The notes under the pieces are model-generated. The model searched no databases. It had not been told where the DNA came from and worked only from the letters and a program-made list of their open reading frames with translations. Of a DNA stretch of 58,038 nucleotides, positions 38,601-53,600 are shown one piece after another. Position 1 is the first letter of the stretch; each line of letters begins with the position of its first letter. The position numbers and the translations under genes were made by a program. The DNA lies in the IMG/VR virus record IMGVR_UViG_3300023208_000007, positions 1 through 58,038 of that record, one strand, 5' to 3'. Origin of the DNA: a virus.

Positions 38601-41600
38601 GGTGAACCGTTTAATCGTGAAGGCTGGGAAACTATTCTTGATGTTTACGGTGGTAGAATTCCAGCGTTAATTCGCGCGGTGCCTGAAGGAACTGTAATGC
38701 CGTCAGGTTTGCCAATTATGACGATTTACAGTGTTGACGACATGTGGTGGATACCTCAGTACATCGAGACTCAATCTGTACGAGCTAATTGGTACCCTAT
38801 TACAGTTGCCTCGCTAGTCTTTGACATTAAACGAGTGATCCAGGAATATGCTATTGCTACTACTGGTTCAAAAGATCCACTTATTGATCTTCGGTTGCAG
38901 AATTTTGGCTCACGTGGAGTGTCATCAGCTGAAAGTTGCGAAATTGGTGCGACAGCAGCAGCAACTTCATTTTCTGGTAGCGATTCAGTAGAAGCAATTT
39001 TGCCAATTTTGGAATACTACAATCCGTCCAAGCTTACGTTAGATGACTTTCTTGCAGATCGTGTTGATCATGGTTTCTACATTTTGAGCATTCCTGCTGC
39101 CGAGCATTTTACAATTACGACTTGGGGGCGTGACAATGAAGCGTTGGCTTATGAAAATATGCTTACCCAGTTTCTACGACCTGGTTCAATTGTTGCCGTA
39201 GTATCAGATTCATATGATATTTACAGCGCTGTTCGTAATATTTGGGGTGAACAGTTACGTGAGCGCATTATTAACTCAGGTGGTACCGTAGTTATTCGTC
39301 CAGACAGCGGTATTCCGCATGAAGTTGTTTGTGACGTTCTTGACATTCTAGGTGAAAAATTTGGTTATGTAACCAATCACTTAGGATTTAAAGTTCTGCC
39401 TAGCTACGTTCGAGTAATTCAGGGAGATGGAATTAATCGCGGCTCCATTGAAGAAATTCTTTGGCACATGAAGCGCCGCGGCTGGGCATCAGTTAACTTA
39501 TTCTTTGGTATGGGTGGAGCGCTCATGCAAGCTCCACAACGTGATGACATGAAATTCGCGCAGAAAGTTTGTCACGCGCGAGTTGCCGGTGAATGGCGTG
39601 ACGTTTACAAGGAGCCAAAAACTGACTCAGGTAAAACATCAAAGAAAGGGCCCGTTGAAACGTTTTACAATAGTCTAACGAAGCAATACGTTGCGAGAAG
39701 GACAGATCAGGTTACAGACGCTGAAACGGAATTTTTAAAACCAGTGATGAAAACAGTGTATCACAATGGTGTGATACCACAAGCTCTAGATGATTTTTCA
39801 ACCATCAAAACTAGAATTAAGAATAGCTTTGATGAAATTTTTCAAATATATGACTGAGGAAAATAAATGTCAGAAAGCATAAAAGAAAAAGTAAAAGGAC
39901 CTAAAACTTTTCCGCGCAGGCGCGTTAAGGTGAACATCCCTGGTGCAATAAAGATAATGTCAATGATGGCTGATATCCACCTTCGCAACGGCAAAACTGA
40001 TCGCAGTTGGTTAAGGTCAATTGGATGCGCAATTCATGACGCTGAAATGAATAAGCGCAAAGCGATGCATGAAATAAATCGTCAAAACGCTGGAGATGAC
40101 AGTGAGTAATCTAACTGATACTGCTCTGGTCGGCGCAATTTCAAAGCTTGCTGAAAAGCTCAGAAAAACAAAAGGAGTTACTAACGTTCAGCTTGATCTT
40201 TCACGTCCTGCAAAATACGTGAGCATTTTTTATGCTGCGAAATCATCGCACGACGCACAAAACATGCTGTTTGATTTGATTCGACCTGACTTTGACTTTT
40301 ATCTGGTTAGTACTATTCTTCCGTATAATAAGCCAGCAGCCGCAAATGCGGTAACGCGTATTCGAATTATTCGACAAAAAGTTAAAGTCGATGTTGCTGC
40401 TGAACAAGAAACAATCATTAATCAACAGAAGCTTCGAATTATCGATCTTGAAAAAAAGATTGAAATTCTTGAATTAAAGCTTTCGGCCGCCGAATTGTTG
40501 TTGATTGATTATTTTGATGAACAGAAAACACTGTCACAAAAATATCGCGATCGCGTAAAAGTAGCTTTTAGCTAAAAATAAGCTTTCATAAATATGGATA
40601 TCATTAACAACAAATGGAGTCATAAAAATGAAAAAAATAATTTTATTAGTTTGTGCACTTTTATCAGGTTGCGCAGTATATCCAGCTGGTGGTTATATTG
40701 GTGTACGTCATGGAGGGGTTCCAAGTTATTGGTATGATTATCCTAATTATGGATATCCAGGATACAATAGTACAGTAATCATTCCTGGTTGGGGCTACAG
40801 AGGTTACGGCGGCCATCGTAATTGGGGCGGTCATGGTGGTTGGCACGGCGGCCATCGTAATTGGGGCGGTCATCGCCGAGGTAGAGATTAAGAGAAAAAT
40901 AAATGATAAACGCGCTAGTTCTTACAGCAGAACAAATTTTAAACATTTCAGTAAGTGAGCCTGAAAAACTGTTTAATGTTAATGACTTAAAAAGTCAAAA
41001 ACGCTCGCTTGTAAGTAGATGGCATCCAGATAGAATTAACCACCCTAAAGCAGATGAAGTTGTCGCTCATATAAATGTGTTGTTTGACGCCGCAGAAAAG
41101 AAGCTGCATGACAACACATGGAAGGGACCTAATGAGCTTTTGTTTACTGCGTTGAAAAAAACTGGTGTATTTCGATTTAAATATCGCACAATGGTTGAGT
41201 TTGAGCTAGGTAAAATTTACACTGGAAAAGAATCCGGCGCGTATATCTTGTCAAAAGATTATGCTGATTTACAAGATAACGCAGCGAAATTTAGAGGTAC
41301 GCTGCGTTACGCTTCTGATAAAATGAAAGATTCATTTTCAAAGATTTTACCAGAAGTTGTTTTTAATGAAATAACCGATATTGGCGCTGTTCAAATATTT
41401 AAGAAAACTGAAAATGTTATCTTACTCAGCGACTTATTAAAATTAACAAACAGAGTTATTGAGCCTGTTCACGTTGCATGGATTGGAAATTGTTTGTTAA
41501 ATCTTGCATGCTTTTTTGAGTATAACGGAATTGTTTTTAATGGGTACACTGCTGAAAATCTCTGGATTTCACCAAAAAATCACGCAGTGTTTCCTGTGGG

Positions 41601-44600
41601 TTGGTGGTACGCTAGAAAAGAAAATGAAAAATTGCTTGCTTTACCTGGTACCATAATAAAACAGTTACCTGCGAGCATAATTAGTGATAGAATAGCTACA
41701 TCAAGTATGGATAGATACGCCATTAAAGCCCTTCTCATTCAACTTCTTGGAGATGAAACAGGAAACGGAGTTAAGCTTCTTAAATCCTCCGTTCCTGAAA
41801 AAATGGTAAGGTGGTTACGTCAACCGCCAGCAGATAAGGCTGTCAAAGATTATTCTGCGTGGAAAGCTGTGCTTGAAACTACTTTTGGCCCACGTAAATT
41901 TGTGGAACTTAAGATAAATTTAGATAAAATTTACGGAAATAATTAATGACAGCTCTTATTGGTATTGTTCTTGCAGTTATTTGTGCTGCATTTGCTTTTT
42001 TTACTACAAGTTCAGATGAACGAGGAAATACACGTCTTTCTGCTGGTGGTACAATTGCAATATTTTTTGGTATTATTTTAGCAATTGTTGGCATCATTTT
42101 AAATCCAATAGTTAATGTTTGGGTTTCAGAAATGAACGGAAAGGCGGAGTACGCTCAAGCAGAGTACAACCGTCAAATTAAGGTGCTTGAGGCGCAAGCA
42201 GCTCTCGAGTCAGCCAAGTCATACGCAGCTGCAGAAGTAGAGCGAGCTAAAGGTGTTGCTCAAGCTAATGACATTGTTAAACAAGGTCTTGGTGGCAGTG
42301 AGGGATACCTTCGGTATCTTTATATTCAGGCAATTGAAAAATCGTCTGAACACGGCAATTCACAATTTATTTACTTGCCTACTGAGGCAGGTCTACCAAT
42401 TTTGGAGGCACAACGTTTCCAAAAAGCAAACCCCTGAGCGAAAGACGCACAGGGTCTTTTAACCTCGGATTGAGGAGATACGAAAATGGGATACTCAAGA
42501 TGGTCTGATGACGACTGGAAGTCATACTCTACAACTACTTCGACAAAATCTGCGTCAGCGGTTTTTACAAGTCATAGCATAACAAGTGAACTCGACCCCA
42601 AAGGGGTGATTCGTGAGTCACGAGACTCCGATTTGAATCCTAACTCTACACCAGTTATTATTGGTGGTGACGTAACCGGTTCAATGGGTTCAATTGCTTA
42701 CTACCTCGTCACCAAAGGTTTAGGAACAGTTTTCCAGGAAATCCTGGATCGAAAGCCTGTAACTGATCCTCACATGGCGTTTTACGCTATCGGTGACTGT
42801 CACTATGATCGCTCGCCTTTACAAGTGTCGCAGTTTGAAGCTGATTTGACTATTGCAAAATGGTTGGAAAAGGTTCACGTCGAACAAGGTGGTGGCGGTA
42901 ACGCCTTTGAGAGTTACGATCTACCTTATTACTTTGCCGGCTATCACACGTCTCACGACGCGTTTGAGAAGCGCGGTAAAAAGGGCTATATTTTCACCTA
43001 TGGCGATGAAGGACCGCCTCCTGGCACACCGAGATCGTGGATTAACGACAAGATTGGTGACTCGTTGGAGGTAGATCCGACGTTTGCTAGTAGTCTCGCC
43101 GCCGCTCAAAAAATGTACTATTGCTATCACATTATCATCGCCGAAGGCTCACATGCAGCTTCTTACGGCCCTGAACGTGTTCGTAAACAGTGGGTACCAC
43201 TGTTTGGGCAAAATGTAGTGATTCTCGATGACCACAAAAATCTTGCGGAAACAATTATTTCCATCATGGAGATCAATGAAGGTAAGGACGCCGCTTCCGT
43301 AATTTCATCATGGTCTGGTGATACTTCACTGGTAGTTGCCAGTGCGGTTAAGAACTTAAAAGCGACATCTGTTGCTGCTGGCGCAGTAGTTCGCTTTTAA
43401 CCTTTGATTTATAGGGAAGGTGGGTAACTGCCTTCCCTTCTTTTTAGAGAATTATAATGTCAAAAGAAATTATAGCTATAATAGGAGCAAACTACGGAGA
43501 CGAAGGAAAAGGTCTTTTTACTGATTACTTTGCAAATGTGCGACATGATGGTATTGTTGTACGACATTCAGGCGGCGCGCAAGCTGGTCACACAGTTGTC
43601 TTAGAAGATGGGCGCCGACACATTTTTTCTCACTTTGGCTCTGGCAGCTTTATTGGTTTACCAACATTTTTAGGTAAAGAATTCGTTATTCACCCACCAG
43701 TTTTCAAACGTGAGCTTATAGAACTTTGGAAAAAGCAAGTTGATCCAAAAGTTGTATCTGACCCACGTGCAATAATCACCACTCATCTGGATGTGATTAT
43801 AAATCAAGCGCTTGAGCGCAAACGCACTGAGCGACACGGTTCAGTAGGGCTTGGATTTTGTGAAACAATTGAGCGAAATACTCGCAGTGCGTTTGGCTTT
43901 AACTTGTTAGACTTGTTTACTGTAGATCAATCTCATTTGATTGATTTTATTGTTAACAAAATGAAATTCTTAAGAAATGAATGGTTAAATACACGCCTTG
44001 AAGAGCTTGAACTAACAGAAGGCGATCTCCCTGAGTATTTTTTTGTTGACTCACATAACATGGATAAAGGTTACGCTGAGATGTGCATGTGGATTCGTCA
44101 GAATATTAAGATGGCACCCCCTGAAACACTTGATCTTTACGGCACTGTTATTTTTGAAGGATCACAGGGACTTTTGTTAGATCAAAACAGCTCTAACTTT
44201 CCTCACGTTACACGTGCAAATACTGGCGTTAAAAACGCAGTTGAAATGATCGAAGAAAGTCAGATTGATGTAAGTCAATTTAATTCAATTTACGTTAGCA
44301 GAACCTATATGACAAAGCACGGTAATGGGCCACTACCTTATGAGGATGATTCTTTTAAGTGGCCCATTGAAGATGAAACAAACATTGAGCACGAGTTTCA
44401 AGGTAAATTTCGCTCTGCCCCAATTGGCATGGATGACTTAGGCGAGCGAATAATCGCTGACTTTGATTTAATTCCAAAAAAATTTAATCCAGTTAGAAAG
44501 TTGGCAATGACTCACTTTGATAAAATAAGTGAAACCGCGGTTTTTTACATAAACACTGACGAACGCATTGAAGTATCTGGAAAAGATTACGCTGAAATGA

Positions 44601-47600
44601 TGATGAATGCAGCAGATTTTATGTCAAACGGTCCTACTCGTTACGATATCACAGTTTGCTGACTATAAATAGAATTACTATAAGAAAAACAAACAAGAAT
44701 AAGAAGAAGTAAATTTCTACTTTTTGTTGAATTTCTATAAATAATTATAGAATTTGTGAACAAAAGTATGTACATTCCTGGTAGAATGTGTATAATATTA
44801 CCATACGTTAACCAAAAACAAACTTAAACACAACAATGATTAAGAACATACAACGCAAACAATTTAGAGAATGGCAGCAAGATTGCCAGGATCAGTTCTG
44901 CGCTGTGATTTGGCATCGTGACGATATTAAACGCGGCTCTCCCCTTAGAGGAGGCTCTACCAGTTAAGTAGAAAGGTAGAAAATTAGTCTAAGGGGAATT
45001 TCCGAAAGGATTTTCCCCTTTTTTATTGCTCTTTAAAAATTTGGAATACATTCTCCCAGCCGGTGGATTCCGGACCTGACGCTTCGAACGTTGGAGGTGT
45101 GGTTCGATTCCGCATTGGGAGGCAGATATTCTCCTTGTGGCAGATTGGATATGCAACGCGGTCCTAACGCGTAGTAAGTAGGTTCGACTCCTACCAAGGG
45201 GGCAAAATGATGGGCTTGAAGCTTTAAAGTGAAGCATCGGTCTTTTAAACCGAAGAAGAGGGGCCGGTACCCTCCAGGCCTACAAATGCTAGCTAACGGT
45301 GGAGTGGACGCAACGCCAATGAGCGCGGTCAATGTTCTGGACCAGCAGCACTGGAAGGGAACATAGGCGAAGTCAGGAACCAAGAGTAAAGTTCGAACAT
45401 AACTTTTGGGAATTGATTATCTGTAGCCCCGTTAGCGACTTATATTGGAAGCGTAGTGTAGTGGCCGCACAGCAGTTTTATACACTGCATAGCCCCAGAT
45501 TAGGGCGTAGAGATGGGTTCGATTCCCTCCGCTTCTACAAATTATGCAGCTTTGGCGTAGCTGGTGCGCGCGCCCGGTTGAAGCCCGTGAGGACCAGGTT
45601 CGATTCCTGGAGGCTGCACAAAACTTTGGCCGAGTAGTTCTCTGGTGAGAACACCTGTCTGTCTAACAGGTTTAGGTGGGTTCGATCCCCATCTCGGTCG
45701 CATATTATAATGGCGTTCGTAGCTTAAAAGTAGAGCTCCTGTCTGTGAAACAGGAAGGTACCAGTGCAAGACTGGCCGATCGCCCACTCAACAAAAGTGC
45801 TTCTATAAATATCTAAAGCATATTTAAGAGTGTTAAAAATGAAATTACGTGATATTTTAGAAGCAATTATTGATCATCCAAAACTTTCATTTAAATGGAT
45901 TGATGATCAACGATGTACATTTGAATTTAATGAAAGAATTTTTGGAATTTATATTGATTATCAAACATTATTTGAAAAATACTCAGTTGCAAATGTTTCA
46001 TTTGGAGTTTTAAAACAAAAAAGTAGATTTTTTTCTGATGAAGAAATTGATACTAAGTTAACAGGAGATGGTAAACCAAAGTTAATCTTTAGCACAGTGG
46101 CACACGCTTGTTTGGCCAATAAAAATTTAACAGGCTGTGATATGATTGCGCTTGCAGGAGCTGATGAAAAAAAGGAAAAACGAGTTATTTTATATGATGT
46201 TTTGATTTGGGAAATTCAAACGCGATTTAGTGAATTTAAAAGTAGAAATATTTTTTACATCAAAACTCCGTTTGGTATTGCAACAATTTTATCTAAATTT
46301 ATGTTAACACCAGATGAACAAAAGTTGGTTCAAGATGAATTAAAAATTTCGAAAATTGAAAAGTTATAAATTATGAACCCGTAGTGTAATTGGTTAACAT
46401 GCCGTCCTTTCACGTCGGAGATTTGCGAGATCATACCTCGTCGGGTTCTCAAAAAATTATTCACCCGTCTTTGCTAAAAGTAGGCGGCTTGTCTTTGAAA
46501 CAAGAGAATGTAGGTGCAAGACCTACCGGGTGATCTGTTTATGATATAATATACCAGTATGCAAAATAGGACAAAAGCGGTCGGTCTTTCAAACCGATGT
46601 CGAAAGACGTTGCGGGTTCGAGCCCCGTCTGGTATACAAAATAAATTGTACTTTTGCAGAAACTGTGTTATAATTATTTCTGTAGAGTACTGGAGAACTT
46701 TGATGGCTAAATTGATTATTGAGTATAATAAAGATTTTGGTGATGTTGTACCTGATGGTCAAGTTCAATCATATACGTCTTATCATATTCGCCTTGCTAT
46801 TGAAGATGGTGAAAAAATCATTGTTGGTTCTGTAATTTTAATTGACTCTTTTCGTCTAGCTGTAAAGCAAGGTGAAATTTCCAACGAAGATGTTGAAATC
46901 TGGTTTAATGATGGAACTACTAGCTACACAATAACTTTAGATAAGGATGGTCGCTGCAACGTTTATCCTTTTGGATTTTGCGATGCTTATGATAATATTT
47001 TGAGAAAACTTTTGTAATTCACCTGTCGTCTAGAGGTAGGACCAGAGACTTTGACTCTCTTAACGCACGTTCGACCCGTGCCGGGTGATCCAAATTTATA
47101 AAACATAGGTGAACAAAGATGTCTAGAAAGATTGTTGAATTTGTTACGGTGTCTGATTGGTCTTTATCAGATTTTGATCGTGAGGTTAACTCTTATCTCA
47201 AAAATGGTTGGGAGATTCGAGGACGAGTTCAGTATGTTGTGGTAAACACAAATATTCGTTATCATCTTGAGATGGTTCGTTATGAAGATGTCGATAAGGT
47301 CGCATAATTATAAGTCAACGTTTTACTTGTTTCCGTACGTTTCATTTTCATTAGGAATACAAGGTGGTTGGTTTATAACGATAGGTTGGATGTTTAGCTT
47401 CGTGCAGCTAACCTATATTTCAACTGATGGTTTAGAAGCATAATTCACGGATCTTCTAAAAGCAGGAAGCCAGTCTCTGAAACTGGAGAATGTAGGTGCA
47501 AGACCTACTCCGTGAGCAACTGGGAATATAGCTCAATTGGCAGAGCAACTGTCTCTTAAACAGTAGGTTGAGGGTTCGACTCCCTCTGTTCCCACGAAAA

Positions 47601-50600
47601 ATGGGTTATTGGTGTAATGGTAGCACAGGAATCTCCAAAATTTCTAGTCGGGGTTCAAATCCCCGGTAGCCCGCAAAATTTACCCTCGCCCTGGGATAGG
47701 GACTTGTGTTTGTATACCCTCAGCCTACGAAGCTGTTGAAAGGTTAATGGAATCATGAGAGTTCGAGTCTCTCCAAGCACGCAATAATTTTATTTTTATC
47801 TCCATATAAAATTGGAATAAGTTTTTCAATTGCTAACATTTTTTCGTTTACTTTTTAGCCGTTTTGATTATAATTAAATCAAATCCATTCATAAGGTAAA
47901 CGAAGATGACTGATTTCACTAAATTCAACATAGCGCTGAAATACTACTTAGTCGGCAAACAATATCACGTAGCGTTGGAAGCTCTTGGTTTTTTGAAGCG
48001 ATACAGCACAGGTCTTCGGAAGGATGGTAAAACTCCTGAAGCTCAGCACGCAATTGAAGTTGCATTGAATGTGATTCTACTAAGAGATGTGCGTGATGAA
48101 GAGCTCACGATTGTGGTTGCACTTCTCCATGACCTCATTGAGGACTACTGTTCGTATGAGGAAATTTTCAATGAATTTGGGGTAGTCGTAGCAGACAAGG
48201 TTTGGCTTCTCTCAAAAAAGGAGAAAATAACAGGTGCAAAGAAGGACCTTGATGAATATTTCGATGGAATCGCAGCTGACTATGTATGTTCGATTGTCAA
48301 AGGATGTGATAGAATAAACAACATTCGAACAATGGTAGGTGTCTTCACGGAGCAGAAGCAGCGTGACTACATGATTGAAACTCACCGGTACTTTTTGCCG
48401 ATGTTAAAGATTGCCGCTGATGACCACCCTCTTCAGCTACTTGCCTATATGGCAATACGAAGAGAGCTGAAGAATCAGATGGTGCTGATTTCAGCAATTT
48501 TGGATGCAAAGAATTAATGTTCGTGTCGGCTAACTGGTTAGGCGGCTAGTTTCTCAGACTGGAAAATGCGGGTTCGACTCCCGTCACGAACTCAAATTTT
48601 GGAGATAAGCGATGACTGATCAAAACATAGTTGAAAAATCATATTCTGAAACGCTGATGGATAGAGTTGATCAGTTCGTAGAATTGCAGTTGCAAATTGC
48701 TGAAGCAAAGTAGAGAGTTTTGGAACAAACAGGATTTTACACTGACCGCGAAATTGATAAGCGATCAAGTAGAGATGCTAAGCTCTACAGAATGTTAGAA
48801 GGATAATTTTAGCCGCATAGCTCAGTTGGTAGAGCAAACGACCGATAATCGTTAGGTCACAGGTTCAAGTCCTGTTGTGGCTACATTTTAGCCCATTAAC
48901 TCAAAAGTAGAGTACTCCGCTGATAACGGAGAAGTAGTAGGAGCGTTACCTACATGGGCTACCAATTACCGGAGAATAAAGATGACACGTAATATCAAAA
49001 ATAATTACCCTCGCCGGCGGATTCCGGCCGCAGGCCTTCTAAACCAGCAGGTGGTGGTTCGACTCCACTCGAGGGTGCAAAAATGAGGAACATTAAGTGG
49101 AATACACAACGATAAATGATTGGTTGAAAGAAAACCAGCGCTTAAAGCTTCTTGTTAAGACGCGCCCAAACCTTCGTACTAATGAAATGACGATTTACGT
49201 TGGTTTTGGTTTTCTTCAAAACTTGTATGATACTGAAAAGGATCTTACAGAGACAGACCGCATTTTGCTTGAGTACCCTGAACGCTGGTTAAATATCATT
49301 GAACAGCGTGCTTTGTATAATATGATTTTTGAACGTTGCCCAAATGTCGAAGAAATTATGATCCTCACGCACAGTGTTTACATTATTCAGTGTACACCGG
49401 CTCAATGTTGTTTTATAATAGATGTAGATGAAAGAGACAAGTACAAGGAGAACTATCCATTTGACAAGACAAACAGAATGTCTCCTGAAAATGACGTAAT
49501 GAACTTGCTAGGCTATCAGCACGGTAAGTTGAATGTATTCCAAATGAAATCATAGTACCGCGACCTAGCTGGCGTTAGGACTAGTCTGCAAAACTATGGA
49601 GCGGGGTTCGATTCCCCGGCGGTACTCCAATTTAAGAGGTAATCCCATAAAAAATGGAAGAACTTGAACTTCAATCAGAAGATCAGATTGATCTTCAAAA
49701 ACACTGGCAATGGCTCTATAAAACACGTAATTCTCCTCTTTGGGAAATAACTTCCTTTTATGCGACTAAAGAAGAATTTTTAACAATAATGGAAAAAACG
49801 TTAATTGATGTTGAACATTTTTGTAAAGCAAAAATTACGAAAATTAAAGTTTAAATTTTCACTATAAATAAAAAATAAATCACAAATAATTTGGAGTGAA
49901 AAATGAAGAAACTTGCAATTTTACCTATTTTCTTTTTAAGCGGTTGTGCAACATATGGTAGGTATGAACCTACTGTCGATGTAGCAGCTGATCGTAATCC
50001 TCAATTTCTTCAACAAGATACTGCTGATTGTCGTGAGTTAGCAAAAAATGCTTCAAGCACTGGTAAAAATACTGCAATGGGAGTTGGAGCTGGCGCTCTT
50101 CTTGGCGGGGCGGCCGGGGCAGCAATTGGTGCGGTAGTTGGTAATCCTGCAACTGGAGCTGCGTTAGGTGCTGCTGCAGGTGGTATCGGCGGCGGAGCTA
50201 ACGCTGGAATGGATGCTGATAATCAGTTCAAGCGCGCCTACATCAATTGCATGCGTGGTCGCGGGCATAACGTAATTGATTAATAAAAATTATGATGATA
50301 AATATTTTTGATGAACTTTCTAAAGAGACTCTGCAATTAACAGTATTTGAGTTGTTAACATGTGCTGATGAAGTAAAAAATTTGCCTTATCGAGAAGCCC
50401 GTGAAATTGTAAGAGCGAAGGCTGTAAATCTTAATATTTCAGCGGAGATATATGAAGACCTTATTATGGGCATTTTGTTTCAGCGTAATTTTTTTGATGC
50501 AACCAGAGGTGACAGCAATGGCTAATAAAGCGTACAAAGTCGAACTTTCAATTAAACCAGGTCAACCTAACTCTATGAGACAGCACTTGTCAGTTATAAT

Positions 50601-53600
50601 TGAAGCCCCCTCGCAGCCAGCTGCTCGCTCGATGGCTGAAGCTCAGTATGGGTCTCACTACCGAATCCTTTCAGTATTCCAGCGGTAATGGTTGACTGAG
50701 TCTATAGTTTAAAAGTAAAACACCGAACTCATAATTCGGCAGATGCAGGTGCAAGACTCTGCTGGACTCACTTTAAGATGAATTATCATTTCATTTATAA
50801 AATTACTTGTTTACTAACAGACCAATATTATATTGGAATGCATTCTACAAATAATTTAAACGATGGATATTTTGGAAGTGGAAAAAGATTAAAAACATCA
50901 ATAAAGCGTTTTGGTAAAGAAAACCATAAATTTGAAATAATTGAATTTCTTAAAAATAGAAAAGAATTATCAAAACGTGAAAAAGAAATTGTTAATGAAA
51001 AATTAATTGGTGACATTTTATGTTTAAATGTTGCAAATGGCGGAGAAGGTGGTTTTATAAGTAAATATGGTGCAAGTAAAGGCGGGTTAAGTTGGCAAAA
51101 AAATATAACAAAAAATGAATTTTCAAGAAGAGCAAAAAAAGCAAATAACACAACAAAAGAACGCCATAACGTTGTTTTATCATTTAAAAACAGAAAACAT
51201 AATGAAGAAACTAAGCAGAAAATTGGTTTAGCTAATTCAGCTCATCAAAAAGGAGAAGGTAATTCTCAATTTGGTAAGATGTGGATTTATAATTGTGACA
51301 CCTTAGAAAGTGTTAGAATTATGAAAACAGAACCTATTCCAGAAGGCTGGGTTAAAGGAAGAAAAATAAAGAATGCCAAAAGCAGAAGAAGTAAAATATC
51401 TCCGTGAAACTCTTGGAATTAGTCTGCAGGAGGAGGCGGCAATTCTTCGAAAAAACGAAGTAAAAGAATCTTTAAATTGGTTAGTGGATAATGCAAAAAG
51501 TCTTGATGATATAAAATCAATTCTAAAAAGATTAGGAAATGATATTTTCAAAATAGAAGAATAAATATGAGATGGTACATTATAGCTATAGGCGTCCTAA
51601 TAATTCTGTATGGGTTATTTCGGCTAATCAAAAACCATAAAACACGAGAAGGAACACTTGAGGTTATTCTCGGCATTTTTGAAATCATAGGCGAAATCTT
51701 AGGAGCACTAGTTTAATGCTAAAAACAGATACACATTTATTCTTTTGGAAGGAAAAATTTTCAAATTGGTTCTTCTCTCCAATTGTTTTTACTGATCCAT
51801 TTTCTGGCGCATCAATTAATTTCACTTGCACTGAACAGTCGTTTATGTATTTCAAGGCTATCACATTTGATGACTATGAAACTGCCAACAAAATTATAGC
51901 TGCTCAAACTCCAAAAGAACAGAAAGAACTTGGACGACAAGTGAAAAATTTTAATCAAGGCGTTTGGGATGACGAAAAGTTTGCCTGTATGTACTGGGCA
52001 AACGCAATGAAATACACACAGCATGAAAACCTTAAAGCTGAATTAATTGCAACAACACCACTAAAATTAGTTGAAGCAAGTCCAGTTGATAAGATTTGGG
52101 GAATAGGATTAGCTGAAGATAATCCTCTTGCGCTCGATGAAGCTACTTGGCAAGGACAAAATTTATTAGGAGAGTGTTTAACACAATTGCGTAATGACAT
52201 TATTGCCGGAAACGTCGTTGACATTAAGACTGGACTTTTATTTTAAAGATTGTATTTTTAAGCAGCCGCGATTTATAATAGCCACGTTCAATTAAGACGT
52301 GGAGGTTGTTATGTACGATTATGATGAAAAGGTTTATGTTCCAAACTTAGTCGAAACTTTTTCAAAAGCTAAAGAACGCAATGGTGCTTTTGGAAATATG
52401 ACGGGTGGTTTCCCATTGATTGTGGGAAATGTTAGGGCAAATTGTTCTGAAAGTTTGTACCAGTCACTTCGCTTCACATCATATCCTAATTTACAACGGG
52501 AAATTTTACCTCTTGGTGGAATGGGTTGTAAAATGTCTTCCAAAAAGTACAGAAAGGATTTCACGCGTTCAGATTGGGATGATGTCAGAGTTGATTTTAT
52601 GGAATGGGTAATCAGAGTTAAACTTGCTTGTCATCCAATCAATTTTGGTCTCTTACTTCTCGCAACTCAAGGACGTCAAATTGTAGAATTTTCAAAAAAG
52701 GATAGTTTTTGGGGTGCAAAGCCTCAAGTTGATGGAACTTTGAAAGGTCAGAATGTTTTAGGTCAGATTCTTATGAAAGTAAGAGATGATTATAGAAGTG
52801 ATAGAGCCAATGGAGTTGAAATCTATAAGACTGTTAGACCTGTCGATGTTGAAAACTTTTCGTTGTACGGGAATCCCATAGGAGTTCTGACTTTCTAAAA
52901 TCATTTTCAGTCTGATATCTATAAATAAATTCAGTCAGAATAAAATCTGACTGAATGTTTAATTGTTTAATTGTTTATTTTAATTTGTTTGGAGAAAGTT
53001 TATGAAAAACTATATTGGCATTTCTCGAGATCACTCGGGCTCAATGAGCCATCTTCGTCGTCCTGCAGCTGCAGATTACAACGCCAACATCGAAGTTATT
53101 AAGGAAAACGCGCTTTCCAGCGGTCAAGACACCATCGTTTCCGTTGCTGAATGTGGCGTCAATGATGGAAACTACAGAGCAGTTTCACGCATTGTAGTTA
53201 CAAATTCAAGCGTTCAGGCTCTTCAGCCAATGTCAACGGCTGATTATCACGCCGATGGTCGTGCAACTCCGCTTTTCGATAGCGTTGGTCAATTAATCGA
53301 GCTTTTCGAAAGTGTACCTGATTACAACGATCCTGAAGTTTCCTTCCTCGTAATGGCAATTACTGACGGTGAGCACAACCAAGACGGCGCCTGGAACGCG
53401 GCAAAGTTATCTGCTAAAATCAAGCAACTTCAAGCAACTGATCGTTGGTCATTTGTTTTTCGCGTTCCGCGTGGTTACGCGCAACGTCTCTCTCGTATGC
53501 TTGGAATCCCAATGGGTAATATCCTTGAATGGGAACAGAGTGAACGTGGTGTTGAAGCGGCTTCGCAGTCTACCCGCGCTGCCTTCAACTCATACTACCA